Positions 25,785 through 36,607 of a stretch of DNA of 64,000 nt are shown one piece after another (the first letter of the stretch is position 1; each line of letters begins with the position of its first letter). The position numbers were made by a program, and so were the translations under genes. The DNA is from Buchnera aphidicola (Microlophium carnosum). GTDB lineage: Bacteria > Pseudomonadota > Gammaproteobacteria > Enterobacterales > Enterobacteriaceae. The stretch spans positions 372,001-436,000 of the forward strand of contig CP048747.1 in NCBI GenBank assembly GCA_011752475.1. Reading direction: 5' to 3'. The notes below the pieces were generated by a model that was not told where the DNA came from, made no database searches, and saw nothing but the letters and a program-made list of their open reading frames with translations.

Positions 25785-27890
25785 ATGAATCATTTATTTG
25801 CTAGTACAAATTTTGGAACTGAAAAATTATTAGAACAAGAACTCTTATCTTTAGGAGCTAAAAATATCCATGTAATAAATGGGGGAATTTATTATCAGTC
25901 TAATGATCTATTACTATATCAAAGCTTAATGTGGAGTCGCATTGCTTCAAGAATTTATTTTTGTATAAAAAAATTTACTATAAATAATCGTGATGATCTT
26001 TATAATAATATATATAATATTAATTGGACTGAAATCTTTCATTTACATAACACTTTTTTAGTTAATTTCAAAGGAACTAACAATACTATTCGTAATACTT
26101 TATTTGGAGCACTAATAATAAAAGATGCAATTGTTGATCAATTTCAAAAACAATACTCTTCTCGTCCAAATGTAAATCTTATAACACCTGATATTCGAAT
26201 AAAATCATTATTATTAAATAATAATATCTTACATGTTATGTTAGATCTGAGTGGAGAATCTTTACATAAACGAGGATATCGTCAATTTTGCAATACTACT
26301 CCTATCAAAGAAAATTTAGGAACTGCAATTGTATTGACTTCTGGATGGTGTAAGAATATACCGATTATAGATCCTATGTGTGGTTCAGGAACATTGTTAA
26401 TTGAAGCAGCTATGATAGCTTCTGATAGAGCTCCGGGATTAACAAGATTAAAATGGGGATTTCAATCATGGAAGAAATATAATGAAAATATATGGAAAAA
26501 TGTTGTTAAAGAAGCTAAAGATCGATTTAAAAGAGGATTAAAACAATGTTTTAAAAATTATTTTATAGGGTATGATTACGATTCTGAAATGATAAAAAAA
26601 GCTAAAAAAAATGCATTAAATGCAGGTATGTTAAAAATAATTCGATTTTCAACACAAAATTTAAATGATTTAAAAAATATTTATAATAAAGAACAAACCG
26701 GGATAATATTAAGCAATCCACCATATGGGGAAAGATGCCAAACTGAAAGTCAATTAGCAGGTCTATATGTACAATTAGGAATTGTAGCAAAAAAATATTT
26801 TAACAATTGGAAATTATCAATACTTAGTTCATCAGAATTTTTATTAAATTTTTTACAAATGCATGCATATGAAGAACATTTTTTTAAGAATGGTTCCTTG
26901 AATTGCATTCAAAAAAATTTTTTAATTTTTTTGAAAAAACCAAATATTAACAAAAATGAATTTAAAGATAGATTAAATAAAAACTTTAAAAAATTAAAAA
27001 AATGGATTAATCTAGAAAAATTAGAATGTTTTCGTGTGTATAACGCAGATTTACCAAATTATAACATAATAGTAGATATTTATGATAAATGGATAGTAAT
27101 TCAAGAATATAAAGCTCCAAAATTAATAGACTATAATAAAGCATTTAAAAGGTTATGTCATGCAATCTATTATACTAAAAAAATATTATCTATTCCTGTA
27201 AATAATATTATATTAAAAACCAGACAAAAAAACAAAAATAAAACGCAGTATAAAAAATTATTTAATAGTAATAATTTTATTATCGTGAAAGAACATCATG
27301 CAAAATTTTTAGTAAATTTAACAGATTATTTGGATACTGGACTATTTTCAGATAAGCGGCTTGTGAGAAAATTATTAGGAACAATGGCTAAAGGAAAAGA
27401 TTTTCTTAATCTATTTTCATATACCGGAACAGCCAGCGTCTACGCTGGATTAGGACAATCAAATAGCACAACTAGTGTAGATATCTCTAATACTTATATA
27501 AAATGGTCTATTCGTAATATGTCTCTTAATAATTTAGTAGGCTCTCAACATAATTTTATTCAAGCTGATTGTTTACATTGGATAAAAAAAACCAATCAGA
27601 AATTTGATCTTATATTTATCAATCCACCTACTTTTTCAAATTCTAAAAAAATGAAATACTCTTTTGATTTAAAAAGAGATTATTTTGATATCATAGTCAA
27701 TTTAAAAAGAATTTTGCGTCATGATGGTGATATTGTTTTTTCAAGTTCTACACATAATTTCGACATTAATTTTGATTATATTAGGAAAATAAAATTACAT
27801 GCAAAAAAAATTACTAAAAAAATGCAATCTAAAGATTATTTAAAAAATTCACATATTTATCATACCTGGTTAATAAAACATGCAAAATAA
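25785..27890 (+). CDS. rlmL: Bifunctional 23S rRNA methyltransferase RlmKL
   Basis: Makes m2G2445 (RlmL half) and m7G2069 (RlmK half) in 23S rRNA. It has 701 residues (E. coli 702). The order is THUMP domain (about 45-155), the RlmL Rossmann domain with DPMCGSGTLLIEAA (about 196) and the NPPYGER motif (about 310), then the RlmK domain with LTDYLDTGLFSDKR, NLFSYTGTASVYAGLG and the NPPTFSNSKKM motif (about 614). E. coli has DPPTF at the last site, so Asp is replaced by Asn. Otherwise the gene is full length. Confidence 0.96.
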   Translation: MNHLFASTNFGTEKLLEQELLSLGAKNIHVINGGIYYQSNDLLLYQSLMWSRIASRIYFCIKKFTINNRDDLYNNIYNINWTEIFHLHNTFLVNFKGTNNTIRNTLFGALIIKDAIVDQFQKQYSSRPNVNLITPDIRIKSLLLNNNILHVMLDLSGESLHKRGYRQFCNTTPIKENLGTAIVLTSGWCKNIPIIDPMCGSGTLLIEAAMIASDRAPGLTRLKWGFQSWKKYNENIWKNVVKEAKDRFKRGLKQCFKNYFIGYDYDSEMIKKAKKNALNAGMLKIIRFSTQNLNDLKNIYNKEQTGIILSNPPYGERCQTESQLAGLYVQLGIVAKKYFNNWKLSILSSSEFLLNFLQMHAYEEHFFKNGSLNCIQKNFLIFLKKPNINKNEFKDRLNKNFKKLKKWINLEKLECFRVYNADLPNYNIIVDIYDKWIVIQEYKAPKLIDYNKAFKRLCHAIYYTKKILSIPVNNIILKTRQKNKNKTQYKKLFNSNNFIIVKEHHAKFLVNLTDYLDTGLFSDKRLVRKLLGTMAKGKDFLNLFSYTGTASVYAGLGQSNSTTSVDISNTYIKWSIRNMSLNNLVGSQHNFIQADCLHWIKKTNQKFDLIFINPPTFSNSKKMKYSFDLKRDYFDIIVNLKRILRHDGDIVFSSSTHNFDINFDYIRKIKLHAKKITKKMQSKDYLKNSHIYHTWLIKHAK

Positions 27891-27910
27891 ATTCAAGGAT
27901 AGAAAAATTT

Positions 27911-29701
27911 ATGTCTTTAATTAGCATTCAAGATGCTCATCTATCATTTAGTAATCTAGAGATATTAAAAAATAGCACTCTTCATATCAACGACAATGAA
28001 AGAGTATGTTTAACTGGTAAGAATGGAGCTGGAAAATCTACTTTATTAAAAATCATTAATAAAACACAAGATTTAGATCATGGTCGTGTTATTTATAAAA
28101 AAAATATAAAAGTATCTTATTTACAACAAAAAAATCCTAACAATCTCGATATTTCCATACATGATTTTATCAGTTCAGGATTAGAGAAATATTCAATAAA
28201 TAAAAAAAAAAATATAAAAGAAATTGTACAAATAGAAAAAATTATTAACTTAATTGAATTGAACAAAAACACTTTATTATCTCATTTATCGGGAGGACTA
28301 TTAAGAAAAGCTGCATTAGGTCGTGTGCTAATAAGAGAACCCAATATACTATTGCTTGATGAACCTACAAATCATTTAGACATGAAAACTATTAAATGGC
28401 TCGAGATATTTTTAAAAAAATTTTCTGGTAGTATATTGTTCGTATCACATGATAGAAATTTTATTCAGAATATCTCTACACGTATTGTAGATCTTGATCG
28501 TGGAAAATTAGTTTCTTGGCCAGGTGATTATAAAAATTTTATAAAACTAAAAAATGAAAGTAATCGTATTGAAAGAATACAAAAAAAATTATTTGACAAA
28601 AATCTAGAAAAAGAAGAAACATGGATTAGAAAGGGTATTAAAGCACGTTCTACTCGTAATGAAGGAAGAGTTAAAAATTTAAAAACATTACGAAAAGAAT
28701 ATGAAGATTATAAAAAAATAGAAAAATTAAATAATATCACAATTAACCAATCTAAAAATGATTCAGGAAAAATACTTTTTGAATTAAAAAATGTAGATTG
28801 TTTAATAAATAATAAAATTATTATAAAAAATTTTTCATCAATTATTCAACATGGTGATAAATTAGGAGTGATCGGCAATAATGGATGTGGAAAAAGTACA
28901 TTAATTAAAATTCTTATAGGAGAACAAAAACCTTATAAAGGAAAAATTTATAGAGGAACAGGATTAAAAATATCATATTTTGATCAAAATAGATCTATAT
29001 TAGATCCAAATAAATCTATTTTAGAAAATATAGCTTACGGAAAAGAAAAAATTATGTTAAATGGAAGAGAACAACATATAGTTGGATATCTAAAAAATTT
29101 TCTCTTTAAACCTAATCAGCTCCAATCTTTAGTAAAAACATTATCAGGTGGCGAATGTAATAGATTACTTTTAGCTCAATTATTTTTAAAACCTAGTAAT
29201 GTTTTAATTCTTGATGAACCTACAAATGATCTTGACTTAGACACACTTCAATTATTAGAAAAAATTATTATTGACTATCAAGGTACTGTTATAATTGTCA
29301 GTCATGATGAAGAATTCATTAATAATACAGTAAAAAAATGTTGGTATTTTGAAAGAAATGGATTGATTAGTACCTATTGTGGAAATTATGATTATTTAAA
29401 AAGAAAACAAGATCATTTACCAAAAGAAAAAATACAAAAAAATACATTAAAGACAAATATTAAAATAAAAGTTAAAAATAATTTTAAAAAAGAACTCAAA
29501 AAAATATTCTATAAAATAGAAAAAATTGAGATTAACATTAATAAATTACAAAAAATAGTAAATGAACCTAATTTTTTTAAAAAAACATTAGAAGAAAAAT
29601 TACCAATGCTAAAAATGTTATCTCAACAAGAAAAAAAATTAGAACAAAAAATACTATATTGGGAAACTTTAGAAAAAAGTATCATAAATAATAAAACTTA
29701 A
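27911..29701 (+). CDS. uup: ABC-F family ATPase Uup
   Basis: Soluble tandem ABC ATPase of the ABC-F group, linked to ribosome function and to genome stability in E. coli. It has 596 residues (E. coli 635). The first ATPase has Walker A GKNGAGKSTLL (about 36-46), signature LSGG and LLLDEPTNHLD. The second has GNNGCGKSTLI (about 321), LSGGECNRLLLAQ and LILDEPTNDLD. The C-terminal coiled coil is shortened. An A11 run at 28202-28212 lies inside the intact frame and is a possible slippage site. It follows rlmL by 20 bases, as in enterics. Confidence 0.96.
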   Translation: MSLISIQDAHLSFSNLEILKNSTLHINDNERVCLTGKNGAGKSTLLKIINKTQDLDHGRVIYKKNIKVSYLQQKNPNNLDISIHDFISSGLEKYSINKKKNIKEIVQIEKIINLIELNKNTLLSHLSGGLLRKAALGRVLIREPNILLLDEPTNHLDMKTIKWLEIFLKKFSGSILFVSHDRNFIQNISTRIVDLDRGKLVSWPGDYKNFIKLKNESNRIERIQKKLFDKNLEKEETWIRKGIKARSTRNEGRVKNLKTLRKEYEDYKKIEKLNNITINQSKNDSGKILFELKNVDCLINNKIIIKNFSSIIQHGDKLGVIGNNGCGKSTLIKILIGEQKPYKGKIYRGTGLKISYFDQNRSILDPNKSILENIAYGKEKIMLNGREQHIVGYLKNFLFKPNQLQSLVKTLSGGECNRLLLAQLFLKPSNVLILDEPTNDLDLDTLQLLEKIIIDYQGTVIIVSHDEEFINNTVKKCWYFERNGLISTYCGNYDYLKRKQDHLPKEKIQKNTLKTNIKIKVKNNFKKELKKIFYKIEKIEININKLQKIVNEPNFFKKTLEEKLPMLKMLSQQEKKLEQKILYWETLEKSIINNKT

Positions 29702-29747
29702 AAAATTTTTTAAAATAATACTTTTTTCACAATTACATATTCATATA

Positions 29748-30686
29748 TTATAGCTGTATTTTTTTCATACAAATTGAAGAACAACAATTTTTAAAATTAA
29801 TAGAACATTGTTTACATTGAATAAAAAGACGATGGCATAAACTATAATGACAATTAATATAAGTATCAGAAAGTTGACCACATTGTGTGCAAAATGATAT
29901 TATTTCATCTGAAATTTTTTCACTCATGCGATCATCAAAGACAAAATTTTTCCCTTTAAAAAGAATTGGAATCCCGTTTTTTCGGGCATCATGTACATAA
30001 CCAATAATGCCTCCTTCTAAATGATAAATGTGTTTAAAACCATTAAAACACATCCAAGCTGTAGCTTTTTCACAGCGAATACCACCTGTACAATACATAA
30101 CAATTTTTTTATTTTTAGCATGTTTCATTAATTTTATTACATTTTTTATTTGTTCACGAAAAGTTAAACTTTTAATTTCTACTGCATTCTCAAAATGACC
30201 AATAGCATATTCATAAGAATTCCTCATGTCAATAAATATTACTTTTTTATCATTTAACATTAAATTAACTGTTTTTGATTTAATATAAATACCAACTTTT
30301 TTAGGATTAAAAAAATCTTCTGTAATTCCGTCTTGTACAATTTTTTCTCTAACTTTAACAGAAAGAACCCAGAAAGATTTCCGATTGTCCAATGATTTAT
30401 TAATACGTAAATTATTTAGCTCTAAATGAAAATTATTTAAAAATTTTCTTAAAAAACAATAATTTTTTTTTGGAATACTGATTTGTGCATTAATACCTTC
30501 AGTAGCTATATAAATTCTTCCTAAAACATTATATTTATAAAGATTATTATAAAATTCATCGCGACATTCTCGAGTATTATTAATAGTAAAATACTTATAA
30601 AAAGACAATGTTAAACGAGGTTCCGTTTCAGAAAAAACACGTTTTTTTAGTTCTTTTTTAGAAATAAGATTGTGTAAAATAGACAT
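29748..30686 (-). CDS. trhO: tRNA uridine-34 hydroxylase TrhO (YceA, rhodanese family)
   Basis: Rhodanese-like enzyme needed for 5-hydroxyuridine formation at the tRNA wobble position. I chose the ATG at 30686 (MSILHNLISKKELKKR), which aligns with E. coli; an upstream ATG would add 14 unconserved residues. It has 312 residues (E. coli 350), the shortage being the C-terminal basic tail. The active Cys is in MYCTGGIRCEKA, and the zinc-like Cys cluster near the end (CTQCGQ, CKQCSINFKNCCS) is kept. It lies 57 bases after valS on the same strand. Confidence 0.95.
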   Translation of the reverse strand: MSILHNLISKKELKKRVFSETEPRLTLSFYKYFTINNTRECRDEFYNNLYKYNVLGRIYIATEGINAQISIPKKNYCFLRKFLNNFHLELNNLRINKSLDNRKSFWVLSVKVREKIVQDGITEDFFNPKKVGIYIKSKTVNLMLNDKKVIFIDMRNSYEYAIGHFENAVEIKSLTFREQIKNVIKLMKHAKNKKIVMYCTGGIRCEKATAWMCFNGFKHIYHLEGGIIGYVHDARKNGIPILFKGKNFVFDDRMSEKISDEIISFCTQCGQLSDTYINCHYSLCHRLFIQCKQCSINFKNCCSSICMKKIQL

Positions 30687-30743
30687 AAAATACCTATAAT
30701 AACTATGAATTAAGAATAACATACGCAATAAAAAACTATAATA

Positions 30744-33611
30744 TTATTTTTTATCAGATAAATTTGTTAAAATTTTTATTTGATCAGACAATTTTATGTA
30801 TACTTCATTTAATTTTAATAATTTGTTTTTTTCTTGATTTACTATTTCTTTTGGAGCATAATATAAAAAATTTTTATTTAAAATTTTATTTTTAATTTTT
30901 AATATATGCAGTTGTATTTTTTTTTCTTCTTTTTCTAGCCGTTTCAATTCTACTTCTTTATCTATTAATTTGAGCATAGGAATTATAATTTCTGCTCCAT
31001 CTATTATTTCTTTTATACATAAATCTTTATCATATGTTTTAAAGAGTATTGTAATACTATCTAAAAACGATATTTTTTTTATAAGTAAAATATTTTCTTT
31101 AATAATGATTTCTTGTTCAGAAGTGATATTATATAAAAATAATGGTAATAATTTTTTAGAACTAATATTCATATTAATTCGAATATTTCTCAAAAAAACA
31201 ATTATTTTTTTTATCCATTCCATGTTGTATTGTATTTTTTTATCACATAATTTATGATTATACTCTGGAAAAGATTGCAACATAATTGTCTCACCTTGAA
31301 TGTCTTTAATTAATTTTATACGTTGCCAAATTATCTCAGTGATAAAAGGAATAATAGGATGAGCTAATTTTACAAGTAATTCTAGAATATATAATAAAAT
31401 ATTTTTAGTAGAATACACCTCTTCAGGAGAACCTCTGTTAATAACTATTTTTGCTAATTCTAAATACCAATCACAAAATATACTCCAAATAAAATCATAT
31501 AAAATATTAGCTGCTATATCAAAACGATAGGCATCCAATGATGCACGATATAATTTTACTGTATTATTAAATTCTATTAAAATCCATTTATTAATTAATA
31601 ACATCTTATCTTTTATGTCAAAGTTTGAAAACTTATGATTTTTTGTATTAATTAATACAAAACGACTAGCATTCCAAAGTTTATTACAAAAGTTACGATA
31701 TCCTTTTAATCTATTCATATCCCATTGTATATCACGTGTACTAGACGCTAACGCAGAAAAAGTAAATCGTAATGCATCTGTTCCAGTAGCTTGAATACCT
31801 TCAGGAAATTGTTTAATAGTACGTTGAATTATTTTATAAGATAAATTCGGTTGCAATAAATTATTTGTTCTTTTTTTAATTAATTCCTTCAAAGAAATTC
31901 CATCTATCATATCTAACGGATCAATTACATTTCCTTTTGATTTAGACATTTTTTTTCCATATTCATCTCGAATCAATCCTGTGATATAAACATTTTGAAA
32001 AGGGACTTCAGGATTATTATCTTTATCTTTAACAAAATACATAGTTAACATGATCATTCTAGCAATCCAAAAAAAAATAATATCAAAACCGCTAACTAAA
32101 ACATTAGTAGGATGAAACAGTTTTAATAATGTAGTTTTTTTAGGCCATCCTAATGCAGAAAAAGTCCATAATCCCGAAGAAAACCATGTATCTAAAACAT
32201 CATTTTCTTGTCGTAATATTATATGCTCTGATATAGAATATTTTTTACGTATTTCTTTTTCGTTGTGTCCAATATACATATTTTTTCGATTGTCATACCA
32301 TACTGGAATACGATGACCCCACCATAATTGACGAGAAATACACCAATCTTCAATATTATTCATCCAAGATGTATACATACTTTCATACTGTTCTGGTATA
32401 AATTTAATTTTTTTATTTTTTACAGCATCTAGAGCTACTTTCGCTAATTCTGAAGTTTTTAAATACCATTGATTCGTAAGCATCGGTTGAATCACAACAC
32501 CACTTCTATCACTATAAGGAGTAATAATCTCACATTTTTCTATTTTTTCTAATAATCCTAATTTTTTAATTTCTTTAATAATTTCAACTCGTGCAGAAAA
32601 AATATCTAAATTTCGAAATTGAAGCGGAATAAATGTACTATATTTATTAGATTTTTCACCTTTATAGTTATAAACTTCAGAAATAGATTTAATTCTTCCA
32701 TCAAAAGTAAAAATATTAATCATTGGTAATTTATGCTGGACTCCTACTTTATAATCATTAAAATCATGTGCTGGAGTAATTTTTACACAACCAGTTCCCT
32801 TTTCTAAATCAGCATATTTATCTCCAATAATAGGAATTTCCCTATTAGTTAAAGGACATATAACAGTCTGTCCAATACATTGATTATACTTTTGATCTTT
32901 AGGGTTGATAGCAATAGCCGTATCGCCCAATAAAGTTTCAGGTCTACTTGTAGAAACTACCAAATATTTTATTTTTCTTTTGAAAAAATTATTACTTTGA
33001 ACAATTGGATAACGAATAAACCATTTATTCCCTTTTATCAAACGATGTTCAACTTCTAAATCTGAAATTACAGTTTCTAATTTTGAATCCCAATGCACTA
33101 ATCTTTTTTTCTGATAAATTAAATTGTTTTTATAAAGTATAATAAAAGCTTCTCTAACAGCAATAGAAATATCTGCATCTAAAGTAAATTTTTCATAGTC
33201 CCAATCAACAGATATTCCTAAACGTCGCATTTGTTTTGTAATAATACTACTAGATTTTTTTTTCCATTCCCAAATTTTTGCAATAAAATCATCTCTTTTA
33301 TAATCTTTTTTAGTTTTTTTTTCTTCTAAAAATATCTGATGTTCAACTAAAATTTGTGTTGCTATTCCTGCATGATCTGTTCCAACTTGCCAAAATGTAT
33401 TTTTACCCTGCATTCTGTGATAGCGAATTAATATATCCATAATTGTTTGTTGAAATGCATGTCCCATATGCAAACTTCCTGTAATATTAGGTGGAGGCAT
33501 CATAATACAAAAAGTTGATTTTCCTAAATTATTAGGTTTAAAATACCCATTTTTTTCCCAAACACTATATAAAGATTCTTCAATATGTCGAGGATTATAA
33601 GTTTTATCCAT
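30744..33611 (-). CDS. valS: Valyl-tRNA synthetase
   Basis: Class Ia synthetase that charges tRNA-Val. It has 955 residues (E. coli 951). The HIGH-type motif is in PPNITGSLHMGHAFQ (about 40-54) and the KMSKS motif in YGKKMSKSKGNVIDP (about 555). The editing domain includes STSRPETLLGDTAIAINP. The C-terminal coiled coil (about 885-950) is retained. In E. coli the order is pepA-holC-valS; holC is missing here, leaving an 85-base gap before pepA. Confidence 0.97.
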   Translation of the reverse strand: MDKTYNPRHIEESLYSVWEKNGYFKPNNLGKSTFCIMMPPPNITGSLHMGHAFQQTIMDILIRYHRMQGKNTFWQVGTDHAGIATQILVEHQIFLEEKKTKKDYKRDDFIAKIWEWKKKSSSIITKQMRRLGISVDWDYEKFTLDADISIAVREAFIILYKNNLIYQKKRLVHWDSKLETVISDLEVEHRLIKGNKWFIRYPIVQSNNFFKRKIKYLVVSTSRPETLLGDTAIAINPKDQKYNQCIGQTVICPLTNREIPIIGDKYADLEKGTGCVKITPAHDFNDYKVGVQHKLPMINIFTFDGRIKSISEVYNYKGEKSNKYSTFIPLQFRNLDIFSARVEIIKEIKKLGLLEKIEKCEIITPYSDRSGVVIQPMLTNQWYLKTSELAKVALDAVKNKKIKFIPEQYESMYTSWMNNIEDWCISRQLWWGHRIPVWYDNRKNMYIGHNEKEIRKKYSISEHIILRQENDVLDTWFSSGLWTFSALGWPKKTTLLKLFHPTNVLVSGFDIIFFWIARMIMLTMYFVKDKDNNPEVPFQNVYITGLIRDEYGKKMSKSKGNVIDPLDMIDGISLKELIKKRTNNLLQPNLSYKIIQRTIKQFPEGIQATGTDALRFTFSALASSTRDIQWDMNRLKGYRNFCNKLWNASRFVLINTKNHKFSNFDIKDKMLLINKWILIEFNNTVKLYRASLDAYRFDIAANILYDFIWSIFCDWYLELAKIVINRGSPEEVYSTKNILLYILELLVKLAHPIIPFITEIIWQRIKLIKDIQGETIMLQSFPEYNHKLCDKKIQYNMEWIKKIIVFLRNIRINMNISSKKLLPLFLYNITSEQEIIIKENILLIKKISFLDSITILFKTYDKDLCIKEIIDGAEIIIPMLKLIDKEVELKRLEKEEKKIQLHILKIKNKILNKNFLYYAPKEIVNQEKNKLLKLNEVYIKLSDQIKILTNLSDKK

Positions 33612-33655
33612 TTTATTTGACTATTTCTTGATAAAAAAGGCGACATTGCCATGTT

Positions 33656-33688
33656 AAAAAGATTTTATTTTAATAAAAAAATCTTTTT
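33656..33688 (-). terminator. A/T-rich terminator after pepA
   Basis: AAAAAGATTTT (33656-33666) pairs perfectly with AAAATCTTTTT (33678-33688). On the minus strand the 3' arm ends in a T run, as in an intrinsic terminator. It sits immediately after the pepA stop and before valS, at the place where holC has been deleted. Confidence 0.55.
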
Positions 33689-33696
33689 GTATAGTA

Positions 33697-35196
33697 TTAA
33701 TAAATATAATTTGATTGATTTAATAAAAACTGCGATAAAAGTTCAACAGGACGTCCTGTCGCACCTCCATTTGTTCCAGATTTCCATGCAGTTCCAGCAA
33801 TATCTAAATGTGCCCACTTATAATTTTTCGTAAATTTAGAAAGAAAACAAGCTGCAGTGATAGCTCCAGCTTTACTTTTTCCAACATTAGAAAAATCTGC
33901 AATATTAGAGTTTAATGTTTTTTGATATTCTGAAAATAATGGTAAAGACCATATTTTATCATCTGTTTCTTGTGATGCATGATGTAATTGAGTTGAAAGC
34001 TCTTGATTATTAGAAAAAAGTCCACTAACTGATTCACCTAATGCTATGACACAAGCTCCAGTCAAAGTAGCAATATCAATTACTATATTTGGAGAGAAAC
34101 GTTCTAAATATGTTAATGAATCACATAAAACTAAACGTCCTTCAGCATCAGTATTTAATATTTCCACTGTTTGACCCGACATAGTAGTTAAAACATCTCC
34201 AGGCCTAAAAGATTGACCTCCTGGCATATTTTCACAACCAGATAAAATCCCTATTATTGTTAAAGGCAACTGTAATTCAGCAGCCATAATTAGAGTTCCA
34301 TATACAGCTGCGGCACCACACATATCATACTTCATTTCATGCATACAAAATGCGGGTTTAATAGATATTCCTCCAGAATCAAACGTCAAACCTTTTCCAA
34401 CAAAAGCAATCGTTTTATTATTGATAACATTATTTCCAGAATATTTTATTACAGACATAAATGGTTTATTTTTTGCTCCATCTCCAACTGCTATATAAGC
34501 ATTCATTCCTAATTCTTTCATTTTTTTAATATCGATGATTTCGACAGTAATATTATTTTTATATTTTTTAGAAAGTTCTTGAGCTTTATGTGATAAGTAT
34601 AGAGGATTACAAATATTAGGTGGTAAATTACTTAAGTTTTTTGCAGATGTAATGGCATAGTCGATTGCTAATGCATGTTTTAAAGATATTTTTGATATAG
34701 ATAAATTATGTTTTTGTGAAATATTTAATGTAATATGATCTATATTAATACTATTGACATTTTCATTGTTAATCTTAATGACTTGATATAACGATGCTTT
34801 TATAGCAAGTACTATTGTTCTAATCATCCAATATATATTATTATTAATATTTAGTTCAGAAACAGAAAAAATCACATTTTTTACAGAAAATTTTTTTAAA
34901 ACATTTATTGCATTTTTAAATATCTCTTTCAAACGTGATTTATTTATTTTGTTTTGTTTTCCACAACCTACTAACAATATTCTCTTCGAGCAAATTTTAG
35001 GCACTTTATATAATATAAGTGTATCTCCTATTTCTCCTTTAATATCAGCTAATGCTATTAATGAACTTATATAATTATTACTACATTGATTTAAATAAAA
35101 AGCTGAATCAGAAAGTTCACATAGATCAAAAATAGGAACTATTATACAATCAGTTTTTTCTTTATCTAATTTACAATTTTTTACAAAAAAATCCAT
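33697..35196 (-). CDS. pepA: Leucyl aminopeptidase A (PepA)
   Basis: Dimetal M17 aminopeptidase that removes N-terminal residues from peptides. It has 499 residues (E. coli 503). The metal and catalytic motifs are VGKGLTFDSGGISIKP (about 265-280), the Asp/Glu in EILNTDAEGRLVLCD (about 345-359) and DIATLTGACV. In E. coli PepA also binds DNA at carAB and in Xer recombination; that role cannot be judged from this sequence. The N-terminal domain is diverged. Confidence 0.96.
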   Translation of the reverse strand: MDFFVKNCKLDKEKTDCIIVPIFDLCELSDSAFYLNQCSNNYISSLIALADIKGEIGDTLILYKVPKICSKRILLVGCGKQNKINKSRLKEIFKNAINVLKKFSVKNVIFSVSELNINNNIYWMIRTIVLAIKASLYQVIKINNENVNSINIDHITLNISQKHNLSISKISLKHALAIDYAITSAKNLSNLPPNICNPLYLSHKAQELSKKYKNNITVEIIDIKKMKELGMNAYIAVGDGAKNKPFMSVIKYSGNNVINNKTIAFVGKGLTFDSGGISIKPAFCMHEMKYDMCGAAAVYGTLIMAAELQLPLTIIGILSGCENMPGGQSFRPGDVLTTMSGQTVEILNTDAEGRLVLCDSLTYLERFSPNIVIDIATLTGACVIALGESVSGLFSNNQELSTQLHHASQETDDKIWSLPLFSEYQKTLNSNIADFSNVGKSKAGAITAACFLSKFTKNYKWAHLDIAGTAWKSGTNGGATGRPVELLSQFLLNQSNYIY

Positions 35197-35473
35197 GATA
35201 TATTCTCTATTTTAAATAAAATTGATTAATTAAATTAATTATAAATATTTAATACATAAAATATTCTTAAATTAGCGTTTTTATATTAAATTAACAATAT
35301 TTATTTATATATATATTTATATATCTATATTTTAATAAATATAATTTTTATTATTTTCATCAATGATTATGATAATTTTAAGTTTAATAAAAAATATTAT
35401 ATAATATAAAAATGTTTTGTTTCAATTTCAACTTGTTAGAAATATATTTCTATCTAATACTGAGAATTTAATT

Positions 35474-36490
35474 ATGAATAATCTTTACCAACGTGATTTT
35501 TTAAGACTATTAGATTTTACTGCTTTAGAATTAAAGAATATAATTTTATTAGCTCAAAAACTCAAAAAGTACAAAAAAAATAATCAAGAAATCCAATTAC
35601 TTAAAAAAAAAAATATAGCTTTAATTTTTGAAAAAGAATCCACTCGTACAAGATGCTCTTTTGAAGTAGCTGCATTTGATCAAGGAGCTCATGTTACATA
35701 TCTTGGACCTGGTGCTACACATCTTGGAAAAAAAGAATCAATTGAAGATACAGCAAAAATATTGGGACGTTTGTATGATGGAATTCAATATCGTGGTCAT
35801 AATCACAAAACAATAGAAATTCTAGCTAAATATTCAAAAGCACCAGTATGGAATGGTTTAACTGAAAAATTTCATCCTACACAATTACTTGCTGATCTAC
35901 TAACTATAAAAGAAATTTTTCCAGAAAAAAAATTTTATGAAATAAAATTTGCTTATGTTGGAGATGCACATAATAACATGGGAAATAGTTTATTAGAAGC
36001 TGCATCATTAGTTGGATTAGATCTACGTCTAGTTGCTCCTAGAGAATGTTGGCCCGAAGAAAACTTATTTACATTTTGTCAAGAACAAACAAAAAAGAAA
36101 AAAGGTAATATAATATGTACTGAAAATATTAATCAAGGCGTAAATAATGTAGATTTTATCTATACTGACGTCTGGGTATCTATGGGCGAATCTCAAGAAG
36201 TATGGGAAAAAAGAATTAATTTATTAAGTTCTTATCAAGTAAACTATGAAATGTTAGATATGACTAATAATCCACAAGTGAAAGTGTTACATTGTCTTCC
36301 AGCTTTACATGATCAAAAAACTGATATAGGTACATCTATATTAAAAAAATATGGATTTGAAAATGGCATGGAAATAACAAATGATATTTTTAAAAAAAAC
36401 CAAAAAATTATTTTTGAACAGGCAGAAAATCGATTACATACTATAAAAGCTATTCTTGTATCTAGTTTATCAAAAACAATTGAATTTTAA
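35474..36490 (+). CDS. argI: Ornithine carbamoyltransferase
   Basis: Makes citrulline from ornithine and carbamoyl phosphate in arginine synthesis, a provisioning pathway for the aphid. The ATG at 35474 (MNNLYQRDFLRLLDFT) gives 338 residues, as in E. coli ArgI (334); an open frame with TTG at 35417 is unconserved. The carbamoyl-phosphate loop is KESTRTRCSFEVA (about 54-66) and the ornithine/catalytic loop is LHCLPALHD (about 272-280). No ARG-box operator is recognisable upstream. pyrBI follows on the same strand. Confidence 0.96.
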   Translation: MNNLYQRDFLRLLDFTALELKNIILLAQKLKKYKKNNQEIQLLKKKNIALIFEKESTRTRCSFEVAAFDQGAHVTYLGPGATHLGKKESIEDTAKILGRLYDGIQYRGHNHKTIEILAKYSKAPVWNGLTEKFHPTQLLADLLTIKEIFPEKKFYEIKFAYVGDAHNNMGNSLLEAASLVGLDLRLVAPRECWPEENLFTFCQEQTKKKKGNIICTENINQGVNNVDFIYTDVWVSMGESQEVWEKRINLLSSYQVNYEMLDMTNNPQVKVLHCLPALHDQKTDIGTSILKKYGFENGMEITNDIFKKNQKIIFEQAENRLHTIKAILVSSLSKTIEF

Positions 36491-36607
36491 AAAAAAATAT
36501 AATGAATAACATAAATCTTTATAAAAAACTCAATATTTTTTAGTTTCCTTATACTGCTGAGAAGCATGTAATATTATCTTTTCTTTAATAATCAAGGAAA
36601 ATAAAAT

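Noticed and set aside
35417..35473. TTG-initiated N-terminal extension of argI
   Set aside because: No ribosome-binding site and no similarity; MNNLYQRDF at 35474 aligns with the start of ornithine carbamoyltransferases.
35197..35473. ARG boxes in the pepA-argI divergent spacer
   Set aside because: No 18-base palindromic site close to the ArgR consensus could be found; A/T-rich half-matches are expected by chance.
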